64,000 nucleotides of DNA from DASZQY01 sp963843565 (GCA_963843565.1 CAWJKY010000004.1:310001-374000); one strand, 5' to 3'; counted from the stretch's first letter, positions 1 to 10,135 are shown. Numbers and translations: made by a program. Notes: generated from the letters alone by a model not told the origin.

Positions 1-371
1 GCGCCGTCGAGACGGTCTACGCCGTCGACGAGGCGCTCAGGATCATCGACAACTACGAGATGCCCGACCGTCCGTTCGTGCCGGTCGAGCGGCGCGCCGG
101 CATCGGCCACGGCGCCAGCGAAGCGCCGCGCGGCATGCTCTATCACCGCTACAAGCTCGACGAGGCCGGCAAGATCCAGTTCGCCCAGATCGTGCCGCCG
201 ACCTCGCAGAACCAGCCGAGCATCGAGGACGACCTGCGCATTCTGGTCGGCAACAATCTCGACCTGCCCGACGACGACCTGCGCCACCTCGCCGAACAGA
301 CGGTTCGCAACTACGATCCGTGCATCTCCTGCTCGACCCACTTCCTCGATCTCAGGATCGACCGGGGCTGA
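1..371 (+). CDS. NiFe-hydrogenase large subunit, C-terminal part (5' end outside window)
   Basis: The reading frame is open from the first bases of the window and ends at the TGA at 369-371, so only the last ~122 residues are seen. Near the end is DPCISCSTH, the C-terminal CxxC...H signature whose cysteines ligate the NiFe active site. It is followed by a short tail (FLDLRIDRG), the sort of extension removed by a maturation endopeptidase. The upstream GHGASEAPRG segment is typical of large subunits. The DPCxSC form and short tail fit group 3 (NAD(P)-linked, probably 3b) soluble hydrogenases better than membrane-bound group 1. The subgroup is inferred from the tail only. The gene immediately precedes the endopeptidase and hyp genes. 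Confidence 0.88.
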   Translation, partial: AVETVYAVDEALRIIDNYEMPDRPFVPVERRAGIGHGASEAPRGMLYHRYKLDEAGKIQFAQIVPPTSQNQPSIEDDLRILVGNNLDLPDDDLRHLAEQTVRNYDPCISCSTHFLDLRIDRG

Positions 372-374
372 GGC

Positions 375-833
375 GTGGCGGCGCCCCTGGTCATCGGCAT
401 CGGCCACCCCGACCGCGGTGACGATGCGGTCGGGCGGATCGTGGCGACGCGGCTGCGCGAGAAGGTCGACGGCCAGGCCAAGGTCATCGAGACCGATGGC
501 GAAGCCGCCAAGCTTCTCGACCTGCTAACCGGCGAGAACAATGTGATCATCGTCGACGCCGGCCTGTCGGGCGCCCCGCCCGGAACCGTTCACCGCCTCG
601 ACGCGGTGGCTGCCCCCCTGCCCCAGCCGATGTTCGCCACCTCGTCGCACGCCGTGGGTCTCGCCGAATCGATCGAGCTGGCGCGCATCCTCGATACGCT
701 GCCGGCGCGCTGCATCATCTACGCCATCGAGGCGGAATCGTTCGACATGGGCGAGCCCCTGTCGGAGCCGGTCGCCAAGGCCGCCGAGCGGGTGCTCGCC
801 GACCTGTTGGCCGAACTGAACGCGGGAGCCTGA
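375..833 (+). CDS. Hydrogenase maturation endopeptidase (HyaD/HoxW-like)
   Basis: A 152-aa protein with an N-terminal VIGIGHPDRGDDAVG segment, the conserved GxGNxxxxDDxxG-like motif of the hydrogenase maturation protease family (His replaces the usual Asn). Further on are IIVDAGLSG (Asp metal ligand region) and SSHAVGL (His ligand region). These proteases clip the C-terminal peptide of the large subunit after nickel insertion, and this gene starts 3 bp after the large-subunit stop. The start is a GTG at 375. Position and spacing point to one transcript with the hydrogenase gene and the hyp genes that follow. Confidence 0.88.
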   Translation: MAAPLVIGIGHPDRGDDAVGRIVATRLREKVDGQAKVIETDGEAAKLLDLLTGENNVIIVDAGLSGAPPGTVHRLDAVAAPLPQPMFATSSHAVGLAESIELARILDTLPARCIIYAIEAESFDMGEPLSEPVAKAAERVLADLLAELNAGA

Positions 834-836
834 ATC

Positions 837-1106
837 ATGCACGAGCACGCCCTCATGGCCGATCTCATGCGCCAGATTCTCAAGGCCGCCGAGCAGGAGA
901 AGGCCACCGCCGTGGTCGGCGTCTCGGTCTGGCTCGGCGCCCTCAGCCACATGTCGCCGGAGCATTTCGCCGAGCACTTCGAGGACGCCGCCGCCGGCAC
1001 CATCGCGGCGGGCGCCGAGATCACGACCGAAACTTCCAGCGACATCCACGACCCGCACGCCACCGGCGTCCTGCTCAACGGGATCGACGTCGAGACGGCC
1101 CAATGA
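837..1106 (+). CDS. hypA: HypA-like nickel metallochaperone lacking the zinc domain
   Basis: An 89-aa protein beginning MHEHALMADLM. The Met-His-Glu start is the nickel-binding N-terminus of HypA/HybF, which delivers nickel to the hydrogenase large subunit with HypB. Usual HypA is about 113 aa and carries two CxxC pairs that bind structural zinc. This protein has no cysteine, and its middle instead carries a histidine-rich stretch (HMSPEHFAEHFED). The identification rests on the N-terminus and on the position between the endopeptidase and hypF; the ATG of hypF overlaps its TGA. Either the zinc domain has been lost with the nickel function kept, or the protein has a modified role. Confidence 0.75.
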   Translation: MHEHALMADLMRQILKAAEQEKATAVVGVSVWLGALSHMSPEHFAEHFEDAAAGTIAAGAEITTETSSDIHDPHATGVLLNGIDVETAQ

Positions 1107-3400
1107 CGGTCGCCGCGTCGGACCTCGCCGCGGACCGGGCCGCGCGGGTTCGCCTCGACGTGAAAGGCGCGGTGCAGGGCGTCGGCTTCCGGCCGTTCGT
1201 CTATCGCGAAGCGACCCGGCTTGGCCTCGCCGGGTGGGTGACCAACACGCCGGACGGCGTCACCATCGAAGCGGAAGGATCGCCGGACGCCATCGACCGG
1301 CTGGTCGCGAGCCTGCGCACCGCGCCGCCGCCGAATGCGGTGGTGACGTCGGTGGCGACCGCATCTGTAGCGCTTCGCCATGAGCCCGGCTTCGAAATTC
1401 GCGCCAGCACCTTGACCGGGCAGAAGACCGCCACCGTCCTGCCTGACCTCGCCACCTGCCCGGAGTGCCTCGCCGAAACCTTCGATCCCGGGAACCGGCG
1501 CTATCGCTATCCCTTCACCAACTGCACCCATTGCGGCCCGCGCTTTTCGATCATCGCCGAGCTTCCCTACGACCGGGCGCGCACCACCATGCGCGGCTTC
1601 CCGATGTGCGCGGAGTGTCAGGCCGAATACGACGACCCCGGCGACCGGCGCTTCCACGCCGAGCCCAACGCCTGCCCGGTGTGCGGACCGCAACTGGTGC
1701 TGTGGGACAAGGCCGGCGCCGTGCTTGCCACCCGCGACGCCGCGCTGGGCGCCGCCGAACGGGCGCTCCGCGACGGCGCCATCGTCGCGGTCAAGGGGAT
1801 CGGCGGCTTCCACCTGATGGTCGATGCGCGCAACGAAGCGGCCGTGCGGCTGCTGCGCGAACGCAAGGCGCGCCCCGACAAGCCGTTCGCGGTGATGTTT
1901 GCGACCCTTGAAGCCGTGCGGGCCGAGGCCGAGGTCGGAAGCGCCGCGACCGCACTGCTGACCGGGCGCGAGCGGCCAATCGTGCTTCTGCCGAAGCGTG
2001 CCGACGGCAGCCTGGCGCCATCGGTGGCGCCAACCGGCAATCTCGTCGGCGCCATGCTGCCCTATGCGCCGCTCCATCATCTGCTGCTCGCCGATCTCGA
2101 TTTCCCCGTCGTCGCCACCAGCGGCAACCGCGCCGACGAGCCGATCGTCATCGACGAGACGGAGGCCATTCGCCGGCTGGCCGGCATCGCCGACGTCTTC
2201 CTCGTCCACGACCGGCCGATCGTGCGCCCGCTCGACAATTCGGTGGCGCGCATCGTCGCGGGCAAACCGATGCTTCTGCGCCGCGCCCGTGGCTACGCGC
2301 CGGCGACGATCGCCTCGCCGGCAGATCCGGGCACGCTTGCGCTCGGCGGTCACCTGAAGGCGGCGGTGGCGCTCACCGCGCCGGCCGGCATCCTCGTCAG
2401 CCAGCATTTCGGCGACCTCGACACGCCCGAGGCCCGCGACGCCTGGGAGACGGGCGTCGCCGATCTGATCGCGCTTGCCGACGTGCGGCCGCGGCGCGTC
2501 GTCCACGACCTGCACCCCGACTATCACTCGACCCACGCCGCCACCGCCTTCGGCGTGCCGTCGTTCTCCATCCAGCATCACCTCGCCCACGTCGCCGCGG
2601 TCATGGCGGAATACGACCTGGCGCCCCCGGTTCTGGGCGTCGCCTGGGACGGCACCGGCTACGGCGAGGACGACACGGTGTGGGGCGGCGAGTTCATCCG
2701 CGTCTCCGACGCCGGCTGGGGACGGGTCGCGCATCTGCGCACCTTCGCCCTGCCCGGCGGCGAGCGCGCCGTCCGCGAGCCGCGCCGCTCGGCGATCGGG
2801 CTTCTCCACGCCGCCTTCGGGCGCGCCGGTCTCGCCATGGCCGACCTCGCACCGGTTGCCACCTTCACCGCCAACGAGCGCGAGACGCTGGCCGCGATGA
2901 TCGAGCACGGCACCAACGCGCCGCTGACCTCGAGCGCCGGCCGCCTGTTCGACGCGGTCGCCGCGCTCCTCGACCTCGTCCAGCGCACCAGCTACGAGGG
3001 CCAGGCCGGCGCCACGGTTGAAGCGGCCGCCGGCCCGCCCGACAGCCCCTACCCCTTCGCGCTCCGCCACCGCGAGGCTGGCCCCCTGATCCTCGACTGG
3101 CAGCCGGCGCTGGAGGCGCTTCTCGCCGATCTCCGCGCCGGCGTCGCCCCCGCGGTGATCTCCGCCGCCTTTCACGACGGCCTTGCCCTTGCCATCGCCG
3201 AGGTCGCCACCACAATTGGGGATGAGACCGTGACGCTCGGTGGCGGCTGCTTCCAGAACGCCCGCCTGACCGAAGCCACGATCGCCGCCCTTGCAGCCGC
3301 CGGTCATCGCGTTTACTGGCCACAGCGGCTGCCGCCCAACGACGGCGGCCTGGCCCTCGGCCAGGCCTGGTGGGCCGAGCACGCGTTAGGAGACGACTGA
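1103..3400 (+). CDS. hypF: Carbamoyltransferase HypF
   Basis: A 765-aa protein of normal HypF length. Domains in order: acylphosphatase-like (about residues 12-95, with VQGVGFRPFVYR), two zinc-finger-like blocks (CPEC/CTHCGPR and CAEC/CPVCGP, about 115-200), a YrdC-like domain (about 210-390, IVAVKGIGGFHLM) and a Kae1-like C-terminal domain (HHLAHVAAVMAE; GWDGTGYGEDDTVWGGE-type nucleotide-binding region). HypF converts carbamoyl phosphate to carbamoyl-AMP and loads HypE, the first step in making the CN ligands of the NiFe site. Its ATG overlaps the hypA stop and its own TGA overlaps the hypC ATG, so expression is likely translationally coupled. Confidence 0.97.
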   Translation: MTVAASDLAADRAARVRLDVKGAVQGVGFRPFVYREATRLGLAGWVTNTPDGVTIEAEGSPDAIDRLVASLRTAPPPNAVVTSVATASVALRHEPGFEIRASTLTGQKTATVLPDLATCPECLAETFDPGNRRYRYPFTNCTHCGPRFSIIAELPYDRARTTMRGFPMCAECQAEYDDPGDRRFHAEPNACPVCGPQLVLWDKAGAVLATRDAALGAAERALRDGAIVAVKGIGGFHLMVDARNEAAVRLLRERKARPDKPFAVMFATLEAVRAEAEVGSAATALLTGRERPIVLLPKRADGSLAPSVAPTGNLVGAMLPYAPLHHLLLADLDFPVVATSGNRADEPIVIDETEAIRRLAGIADVFLVHDRPIVRPLDNSVARIVAGKPMLLRRARGYAPATIASPADPGTLALGGHLKAAVALTAPAGILVSQHFGDLDTPEARDAWETGVADLIALADVRPRRVVHDLHPDYHSTHAATAFGVPSFSIQHHLAHVAAVMAEYDLAPPVLGVAWDGTGYGEDDTVWGGEFIRVSDAGWGRVAHLRTFALPGGERAVREPRRSAIGLLHAAFGRAGLAMADLAPVATFTANERETLAAMIEHGTNAPLTSSAGRLFDAVAALLDLVQRTSYEGQAGATVEAAAGPPDSPYPFALRHREAGPLILDWQPALEALLADLRAGVAPAVISAAFHDGLALAIAEVATTIGDETVTLGGGCFQNARLTEATIAALAAAGHRVYWPQRLPPNDGGLALGQAWWAEHALGDD

Positions 3401-3660
3401 TGTGCCTCGCGATACCCGGTGAAGTCCTGTCGATCGCCGGCGACGATCCGATCATGCGCACGGCGCGCGTCGATTTTGGCGGTGTCGTCAAGCAGATCAA
3501 CCTCGCCTACACCCCCGAAGCCAAGGTCGGCGACTACGTGCTGGTCCACGTCGGCTTCGCGCTCACCATCATCGACGCCAGCGAGGCGGAGAAGGTCTTC
3601 GAGCACCTCGAGCGCATCGGCGAGATCGAGGCGGAGCTGGCCGCCGGCGGCACGCCATGA
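3400..3660 (+). CDS. hypC: Hydrogenase assembly chaperone HypC
   Basis: An 86-aa protein starting MCLAIPGEV, the invariant HypC/HupF N-terminus whose Cys2 contacts the Fe(CN)2CO precursor. A longer upstream Met exists in frame, but the ATG at 3400 is chosen because it puts MCLAIPG at the terminus and overlaps the hypF stop. The C-terminal half is acidic and ends at a TGA that overlaps the ATG of hypD. HypC shuttles the iron complex between HypD and the large subunit. Confidence 0.96.
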   Translation: MCLAIPGEVLSIAGDDPIMRTARVDFGGVVKQINLAYTPEAKVGDYVLVHVGFALTIIDASEAEKVFEHLERIGEIEAELAAGGTP

Positions 3661-4763
3661 AGTACCGCGAGGAATATCGCGATCCGGTCGCCGCCCATCG
3701 CTACGCCGACGCGATCCGGCGCATGGTGACGCGCCCGTGGAAGATCATGGAGGTGTGCGGCGGCCAGACCCACGCCATCGTGCGCTACGGCCTCGACCAG
3801 CTGTTACCCGACGAGGTAACCCTGATCCACGGACCGGGCTGCCCGGTCTGCGTGACCCCGGTCGACTACATCGACAAGGCGATCGAGATCGCCGGGCGGC
3901 CGGGCACCATCCTCACCTCTTTCGGCGACATGCTGCGCGTGCCGGGCTCCGACACCGACCTGTTGTCCGCCAAGGCGGCCGGCGGCGACGTGCGGGTGGT
4001 CTATTCGCCGCTCGACGCGGTCGCCATCGCGCGCCTCAACCCGGACAAGCAGGTCGTCTTCTTCGCCGTCGGTTTCGAGACCACCGCGCCGGCCAACGGC
4101 ATGGCCGCCTATCAGGCGAAACGCGAGGGGCTGACCAACTTCTCGCTGCTTGCCTCGCATGTGCTGGTGCCGCCGGCCATGACCGCCATCCTCGACGGGC
4201 CCACCAACCGAATTCAGGGGTTCCTCGCCGCCGGCCACGTCTGCACGGTCATGGGCTACGACCAGTATTTCCCGATCGCCGCGCATTACCATGTTCCCAT
4301 CGTCGTCACCGGCTTCGAGCCCCTCGACATCCTCGAGGGCGTCTACATGTGCGTGAAGCAGCTCGAGGCGGGCCGCGGCGAGGTCGAGAACCAGTACGCC
4401 CGCTCGGTCAAACGCGCCGGCAACGCCCCCGCCCAGCACCTCATGCGCGAGGTCTTTCAGGTCGTCCCGCGCCGCTGGCGCGGCATCGGCGAGATCGCCG
4501 AGAGCGGGCTGGCGCTCTCCGACGCCTATCGCGCCTACGACGCCGAGGCGCGCTTCGGCCCGGTCGGGGCGCGCGAGGAGCGCGCCGGCGAATGCATCGC
4601 CGGGTTGGTGCTTTGCGGCGAGAAGAAGCCCATCGACTGCCCCGCCTTCGGGACGCGCTGCACGCCCGAGCACCCGCTCGGCGTAACCATGGTCTCCTCG
4701 GAAGGCGCCTGCGCGGCCTACTATCGCTACCGCGGCGCGGAAGCCGCCGAAGCGGCCGAGTAG
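3657..4763 (+). CDS. hypD: Hydrogenase iron-centre scaffold protein HypD
   Basis: A 368-aa protein with the conserved HypD blocks EVCGGQTHAI, IHGPGCPVCVTP and VGFETTAPA, which surround the Fe(CN)2CO assembly site. Cysteine motifs near the C-terminus (CGEKKPIDCPAFGTRC) fit the 4Fe-4S cluster region. The ATG lies within the end of hypC (4-bp overlap) and the gene is followed 7 bp later by hypE. The length is normal and no damage is seen. Confidence 0.97.
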   Translation: MKYREEYRDPVAAHRYADAIRRMVTRPWKIMEVCGGQTHAIVRYGLDQLLPDEVTLIHGPGCPVCVTPVDYIDKAIEIAGRPGTILTSFGDMLRVPGSDTDLLSAKAAGGDVRVVYSPLDAVAIARLNPDKQVVFFAVGFETTAPANGMAAYQAKREGLTNFSLLASHVLVPPAMTAILDGPTNRIQGFLAAGHVCTVMGYDQYFPIAAHYHVPIVVTGFEPLDILEGVYMCVKQLEAGRGEVENQYARSVKRAGNAPAQHLMREVFQVVPRRWRGIGEIAESGLALSDAYRAYDAEARFGPVGAREERAGECIAGLVLCGEKKPIDCPAFGTRCTPEHPLGVTMVSSEGACAAYYRYRGAEAAEAAE

Positions 4764-4770
4764 CACGCCG

Positions 4771-5820
<1,050 letters not shown>

Positions 5821-5971
5821 AACCCGGCGCCGGGGGTGTCCCGGTGGACCCCAACCCCTTGCCCGGCTGGCACGGCAATGGCATGAGACTGGCCACGCGC
5901 ACCGCAGCCATTCGCCCCGGCCGAAAGCTGGGCTAGAATACGGGCGCAGACACTGGATTCGGGGACGCGGC

Positions 5972-6562
5972 ATGTCTCATACGAGCAGTTCCGTTGAAAC
6001 CGCCTCGCTGACGACCAAGCTTGCCTACTACGGCGAGTTCGTCATTTACCCGCTGCTGATCGCGGCCCTGTCGGCCTGGGCGCTCCAGGGCGCTTCCGGT
6101 CACGACGCGCTGGTCTGGATTGGCGCGTTCGCCGGAGGCGTCGTCTTCTGGACGTTCGTGGAGTACCTGCTCCACCGCTACATCCTCCACCACTTCCCCG
6201 GTATCAAGGAGAAGCACGAGGATCACCATGCCCATCAGCGGGCGCTGATCCCGACTCCGCTCTGGCAGAGCCTGGGCATCTTCGCCCTGCTCACCTACCT
6301 GCCCCTGCGCCTGATCTTCGATCCGCTGATGACGGCGGGCCTGACCGGCGGGCTGATGCTCGGCTACCTGTGGTTCGAGGGCGTGCACCACATCCTCCAC
6401 CACTGGACGATCGACAACGGCCACTTCTTCTATCGGCTGAAGCGGCGCCACATGCTGCATCACAACTTCGACGACAAGGGCAACTTCGGCGTCGTCACCG
6501 GCTTCTGGGACATCATCTTCCAGACCGACGTCAAGACCAGGTCGCGCAAGCGCGCCGCCTGA
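5972..6562 (+). CDS. Fatty-acid hydroxylase / sterol desaturase superfamily membrane protein
   Basis: A 196-aa predicted integral membrane di-iron protein. The frame is open further upstream, but the ATG at 5972 gives the normal N-terminus. Histidine motifs in order are HRYILHH, HEDHHAH, HHILHH and HMLHHNF, the histidine clusters that bind two irons in this superfamily. About four hydrophobic segments are visible (residues 20-60, 90-130). Small single-domain members hydroxylate lipid chains or carotenoids; the substrate cannot be told from sequence. It is separated from hypE by 151 bp and is probably transcribed independently. A strong hairpin lies downstream. Confidence 0.82.
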   Translation: MSHTSSSVETASLTTKLAYYGEFVIYPLLIAALSAWALQGASGHDALVWIGAFAGGVVFWTFVEYLLHRYILHHFPGIKEKHEDHHAHQRALIPTPLWQSLGIFALLTYLPLRLIFDPLMTAGLTGGLMLGYLWFEGVHHILHHWTIDNGHFFYRLKRRHMLHHNFDDKGNFGVVTGFWDIIFQTDVKTRSRKRAA

Positions 6563-6602
6563 CAGCCGCCCTCAAGAACCCACCGATCGCCGAAAGAGAT
6601 AC

Positions 6603-6627
6603 GGCGCGGGCGTCAGGCGCCCGCGCC
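6603..6627. terminator. GC-rich hairpin between convergent genes
   Basis: A perfect 10-bp inverted repeat (GGCGCGGGCG / CGCCCGCGCC) with a 5-nt loop lies between the hydroxylase gene (+) and the fused permease gene (-). No T-run follows on either side, so this is a terminator candidate by position and stem stability only. Confidence 0.5.
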
Positions 6628-6659
6628 GCCGATCGTCGCCCTAAGACGATCGATCCGCC

Positions 6660-8624
6660 TCAGCCCTTCACCGCCCCGACCGTCAGGCCTTCGGCGAGGA
6701 AGCGCTGTGCGTAGATGTAAAGGAGCGCCACCGGGATAGCCGTAATCAGCGACGCCGCCATCAGCACCCCCCACGGCAGGATATCGCCGAAAACGAGCGA
6801 CTGGAGGCCGATCGGCAGCGTCCGCAGCGACTCCGAGGTGATGAACACGAACGCGAACAGGAATTCGTTCCACGCGGTCGTGAAGGCGAAGAGCGCCACC
6901 GCCAGCGTGGCCGGAGCCGCGAGCGGCAGGACGATCTTCCAGAAGGTGTAGATGCGGCTCGCGCCATCCAGCATCGCCGCTTCTTCCAGTTCGACCGGGA
7001 TCGAGCGGAAGTATCCCATCAGCACCCAGGTCGCGAACGGCAGCAGGAACGTCGGATAGGTCAGCATCAGCGCGCCGTAGGTGTTGACCAGACCGAGGTC
7101 GCTCAATGTCTGATAGAGCGGAATGAAGATCAGCGTCTGCGGCAGCAGGTAGGTGATGAGCAGGAAGCTCGTCAGAAGGCCGGCGCCTGTGAACTTCAGG
7201 CGCGACAGCGCGTAGGCAGCCAGCGCCGCGAAGACCACCGAAATGATCGAGCTGACCGTCGCCACCAGGATCGAGTTACCGAACCAGACCACGAACGGGG
7301 TGCCGAACAGCAGCTGCGAATACTGATCGAGCGTGAACGGGTCCGGCCAGAAGATCGAAGTTCGCGCGCTGATCTGCGACGTCGTCTTGAACGACGTGAC
7401 GATCACCCAGAAGAACGGGAAGACGACGAAGACCATGATCGGGAACAGCACCAGCAGACGCCCGGTCAACCCGAGGCGCAAGCGTTGGCTTCGGCTGAGG
7501 AGGGGCGTGTCGGCGCCGCCGTGCCTCATTCGCCGCAAGGCGCCGCCTATCGCCTCGAAGCCCGCGACCACCCACTCGAACGGCAGGAAGACGAGATCGA
7601 GCAGCCCGTTGAAGGCGCGGGCGAGGATCCTGAGGACGCCATCGCCGAAACCCGATTTCGAACGCGCGCGCGATTTGCGGTCGTCCTGGCGCATGAACTT
7701 GGCGAGCAGCCAGATGATCACCGCCATCAGCGGCGCGACGGACAGCGCAATGGCGCTGCCTGGCCCGTACTGCAGCGAGCCGATCGCCTTCTCGTAGGCG
7801 AGGATCGAGTAAAGGCGCGTCGCTCCGCTCGGGCCCCCGCCGGTCATCAGGAAGGGCAGGCCGAACTGGTTGAAGGTCGAGATGAACGACAGAAGCAGGA
7901 CGACGACGATGACGTAGCGCAAGCCCGGCAGTGTGACGTGACGGAAGCGCTGCACGATGTTGGCGCCGTCGACTTCCGCCGCCTCGAGCAGCTCGCGGTC
8001 GATCGCCTTCAGGCCCGCGAGCAGGAGAAGGGTATAGAAGGGAATCCCCTTCCAGATGTTCACGGTGATGATGCTCGACATCGCCAGATGCGAATCGGAA
8101 AGCCAGCCGATCGGCTGGTCGATGAGGCCGAGCCCGTGCAGGATCGGGTTGAGGCCCCCGAAGAGCGGATCGTAGATACTCCGCCAGGCGAGCGCCGTGA
8201 CGATCTCCGGGACGATCCACGGCAGGAGCATGATGCCGCTGAGCAGGGCGCGCGCCGGCAGCCGGCTGTTGAGGATCAGCGCGATCGTCATGCCCGTGAC
8301 GAACTTCACGGCGAGCGACCAGAAGGTGAACTGAATCGTGTTCTGAAGAGCAAAAAGGTAGTCGCTGTTGGACAGCAGGCGCGTGTAGTTGCGGAAGCCG
8401 ACGTAGACGGTCTTTCCGGTCAGGAAGTTGAGCGTCGTCGTGCTGATCAGGACCGCATTGATCAGCGGCCAGAAGATGAGCCCGACCATGATGATTACGG
8501 TCGGCAGCACGAACAGCGAAGCGACCTTCCAATCGCGCCCGAAGATCGCCTCAAGGCGCATCCGCACGAACAGCCGCGTACCCGACTGAATGACTGGTGT
8601 GCTCAGCTCAAGCTGGCCGTCCAA
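6660..8624 (-). CDS. Fused sugar ABC transporter permease (MalF-like + MalG-like in one chain)
   Basis: A single 654-aa protein contains two complete permease halves. The N-terminal half (about residues 30-320) carries the EAA-loop EAAEVDGANIVQRF and the C-terminal half (about 380-654) carries EEAAMLDGASRIYTFWK; both loops dock on the ATPase subunits. A charged linker of ~60 residues (KSRARSKSGFGD... onward) joins them. Such permeases are normally two ~300-aa proteins. The start is taken as a TTG at 8624 because GGAGA lies 7 nt upstream. It lies 3' of the binding-protein gene, separated by a palindromic hairpin. No ATPase gene is nearby, so it probably shares one encoded elsewhere. Confidence 0.9.
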   Translation of the reverse strand: MDGQLELSTPVIQSGTRLFVRMRLEAIFGRDWKVASLFVLPTVIIMVGLIFWPLINAVLISTTTLNFLTGKTVYVGFRNYTRLLSNSDYLFALQNTIQFTFWSLAVKFVTGMTIALILNSRLPARALLSGIMLLPWIVPEIVTALAWRSIYDPLFGGLNPILHGLGLIDQPIGWLSDSHLAMSSIITVNIWKGIPFYTLLLLAGLKAIDRELLEAAEVDGANIVQRFRHVTLPGLRYVIVVVLLLSFISTFNQFGLPFLMTGGGPSGATRLYSILAYEKAIGSLQYGPGSAIALSVAPLMAVIIWLLAKFMRQDDRKSRARSKSGFGDGVLRILARAFNGLLDLVFLPFEWVVAGFEAIGGALRRMRHGGADTPLLSRSQRLRLGLTGRLLVLFPIMVFVVFPFFWVIVTSFKTTSQISARTSIFWPDPFTLDQYSQLLFGTPFVVWFGNSILVATVSSIISVVFAALAAYALSRLKFTGAGLLTSFLLITYLLPQTLIFIPLYQTLSDLGLVNTYGALMLTYPTFLLPFATWVLMGYFRSIPVELEEAAMLDGASRIYTFWKIVLPLAAPATLAVALFAFTTAWNEFLFAFVFITSESLRTLPIGLQSLVFGDILPWGVLMAASLITAIPVALLYIYAQRFLAEGLTVGAVKG

Positions 8625-8699
8625 TTCGCCGTCTCCGCAAAACCGAATCTAGCACCGGGCGGGCCGGGCCCCGTCAGCTCGCCGGGCGCCCACGAAGGA

Positions 8700-8725
8700 G
8701 CGAGGGCGGCCGCGGCCGCCCTCGC
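8700..8725 (-). promoter_or_regulatory. Intercistronic hairpin between binding protein and permease
   Basis: A perfect 26-nt palindrome (each arm contains GCGAGGGCGGC) lies between the binding-protein stop and the permease start. Hairpins here usually protect or attenuate the transcript so that the binding protein is made in excess over the permease. A hairpin with the same GAGGGCGGC arm occurs at the equivalent spot in the second transporter operon (62070-62099). Confidence 0.6.
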
Positions 8726-8740
8726 AAATCGGTCAACGGG

Positions 8741-10135
8741 CTATTGCATGATCCCGCCTTCTTCGAAGATCTGCACGATCTTGTCATGGCCGTCCTTGAC
8801 GGCGTCGGCCGCGCTCATGCGGCCGGAGATGGCGTTGCCAACCGCCTGCTCCAGGATGCTCTGGGCACGAATCGCGTCGATCTGGGCCGCAGGCTTCGCC
8901 GGCCACGACGCACCGAGGAACGGATCGGTGACACTGACCTGCTCCTTGATGATCGCGAAGTTGGGATCGGCGGCAATCAGCTCCGGCGTCCACAGGTTCT
9001 CGTAGGCGGGCATGAACAGGCCGCCCGCGATCGCCGAGATCTTGTTGAAGTTCGCCGGGTCGAGCAGATCGAGCGCCAGCTTCTTGGCGAGATCGACGTT
9101 CGGCGCCCCCTTGAAGATATGCAGCCATCCGCCGACCTGCCCGCCGTCGCGGCTGTCGCCGTTGTTGGCGGTCGGTGCGCGGAGCACGAGCATGTCCTTG
9201 AAGAACGGCAGGTTGTCCTTCTTCGACGCGGCGTAGACGCTAAACGCGTTGAGCGTCATGCCGATGCTGCCGGCGGCCCAGGCCTCGTTGTTGCCGGTAT
9301 CCGTCCAGCTCTCGATCCCCGGCGGGATCATGGCCGCGTACTTGCCGTTGCGGTCGTACGTCTCGACGAGCCACTCGAACGCGGCCACCGTCTCGGGCGA
9401 GTTGAAGGTCACCTTCTGTCCGGTATCGTCGGTGAAGTGACCGCCAAAGGCCTGGACGATCGCCGTGTCGAAGCCGAAGCCGTCGCCGCCCTTGTTGGGC
9501 GTGAAGCCCCAACCGTAGAAGCCGTTCGCCGGGTCGGAAATGGCAAGCGCCGCTTCGCGGCGGTCGCTCCAGGTCTTGAGCGACTTGGGGTCGATGTTCT
9601 TCGCCTTCAGCTTGTCGCCGCGGAAGAAGTAGCCGGTCGTGTTTCCGATGTAGGGGATCGACTTCCATTTGCCGTCGAACTGCCCGGTCTTGGCAGCGTT
9701 GATGCCGGGCATGAGCTTGCCGTACTTGGCCTCGGCCTCGGCGACGACATCGGAGACATCCTCGACGAGATCGAGCGTGTTGAGCTGGGCGATCGAGACG
9801 TTGGAAGTGTAGGCGAAGTCAGGCGGATTGCCGGCCTTCACCGCAGCGGTCATCTTGCCAAGGAAGTCGCCGAACGATTCAGCGTTGGTCGTCGAAATGT
9901 CGAGGTCGGCGCCGTTCGCCTTGGCGAAGGCGGTGACCTGGTCACGGAAGAGGGTCTCGGCCTCCGGGAAATACTCGTGGCGCTGGATGACCGTCAGCTT
10001 GCCCGCCGATCCCATCGGCAGTGCCATTTCATCGGCAGCGAATGCGGACAGGCCGCTCCCCGCCGCGAACAGACCTACGCCGGTTGCCGCAGTGGTACGC
10101 AGCAAATCTCGGCGGCTGATTTTCTTGGAGATCAT
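8741..10135 (-). CDS. ABC sugar transporter substrate-binding protein (Tat-exported)
   Basis: A 464-aa family 1 extracellular solute-binding protein. The N-terminus KISRRDLLRTTAATGVG is a twin-arginine signal, followed by a hydrophobic stretch and an AFA-type cleavage region near residue 33, so the protein is probably exported folded. The body resembles carbohydrate-binding proteins (PDFAYTSN, aromatic-rich C-terminal half). It is first in a - strand operon with the fused permease. The divergent neighbour is a sugar-acid dehydratase, and the region between carries a LacI-type palindrome. The substrate is probably a sugar acid or oligosaccharide, inferred only from neighbours. Confidence 0.9.
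   Translation of the reverse strand: MISKKISRRDLLRTTAATGVGLFAAGSGLSAFAADEMALPMGSAGKLTVIQRHEYFPEAETLFRDQVTAFAKANGADLDISTTNAESFGDFLGKMTAAVKAGNPPDFAYTSNVSIAQLNTLDLVEDVSDVVAEAEAKYGKLMPGINAAKTGQFDGKWKSIPYIGNTTGYFFRGDKLKAKNIDPKSLKTWSDRREAALAISDPANGFYGWGFTPNKGGDGFGFDTAIVQAFGGHFTDDTGQKVTFNSPETVAAFEWLVETYDRNGKYAAMIPPGIESWTDTGNNEAWAAGSIGMTLNAFSVYAASKKDNLPFFKDMLVLRAPTANNGDSRDGGQVGGWLHIFKGAPNVDLAKKLALDLLDPANFNKISAIAGGLFMPAYENLWTPELIAADPNFAIIKEQVSVTDPFLGASWPAKPAAQIDAIRAQSILEQAVGNAISGRMSAADAVKDGHDKIVQIFEEGGIMQ

Noticed and set aside
719..3382. 887-aa open frame antisense to hypF
   Set aside because: High-GC shadow of hypF: no family motifs, no ribosome-binding site, and composition follows the opposite strand's codon positions.
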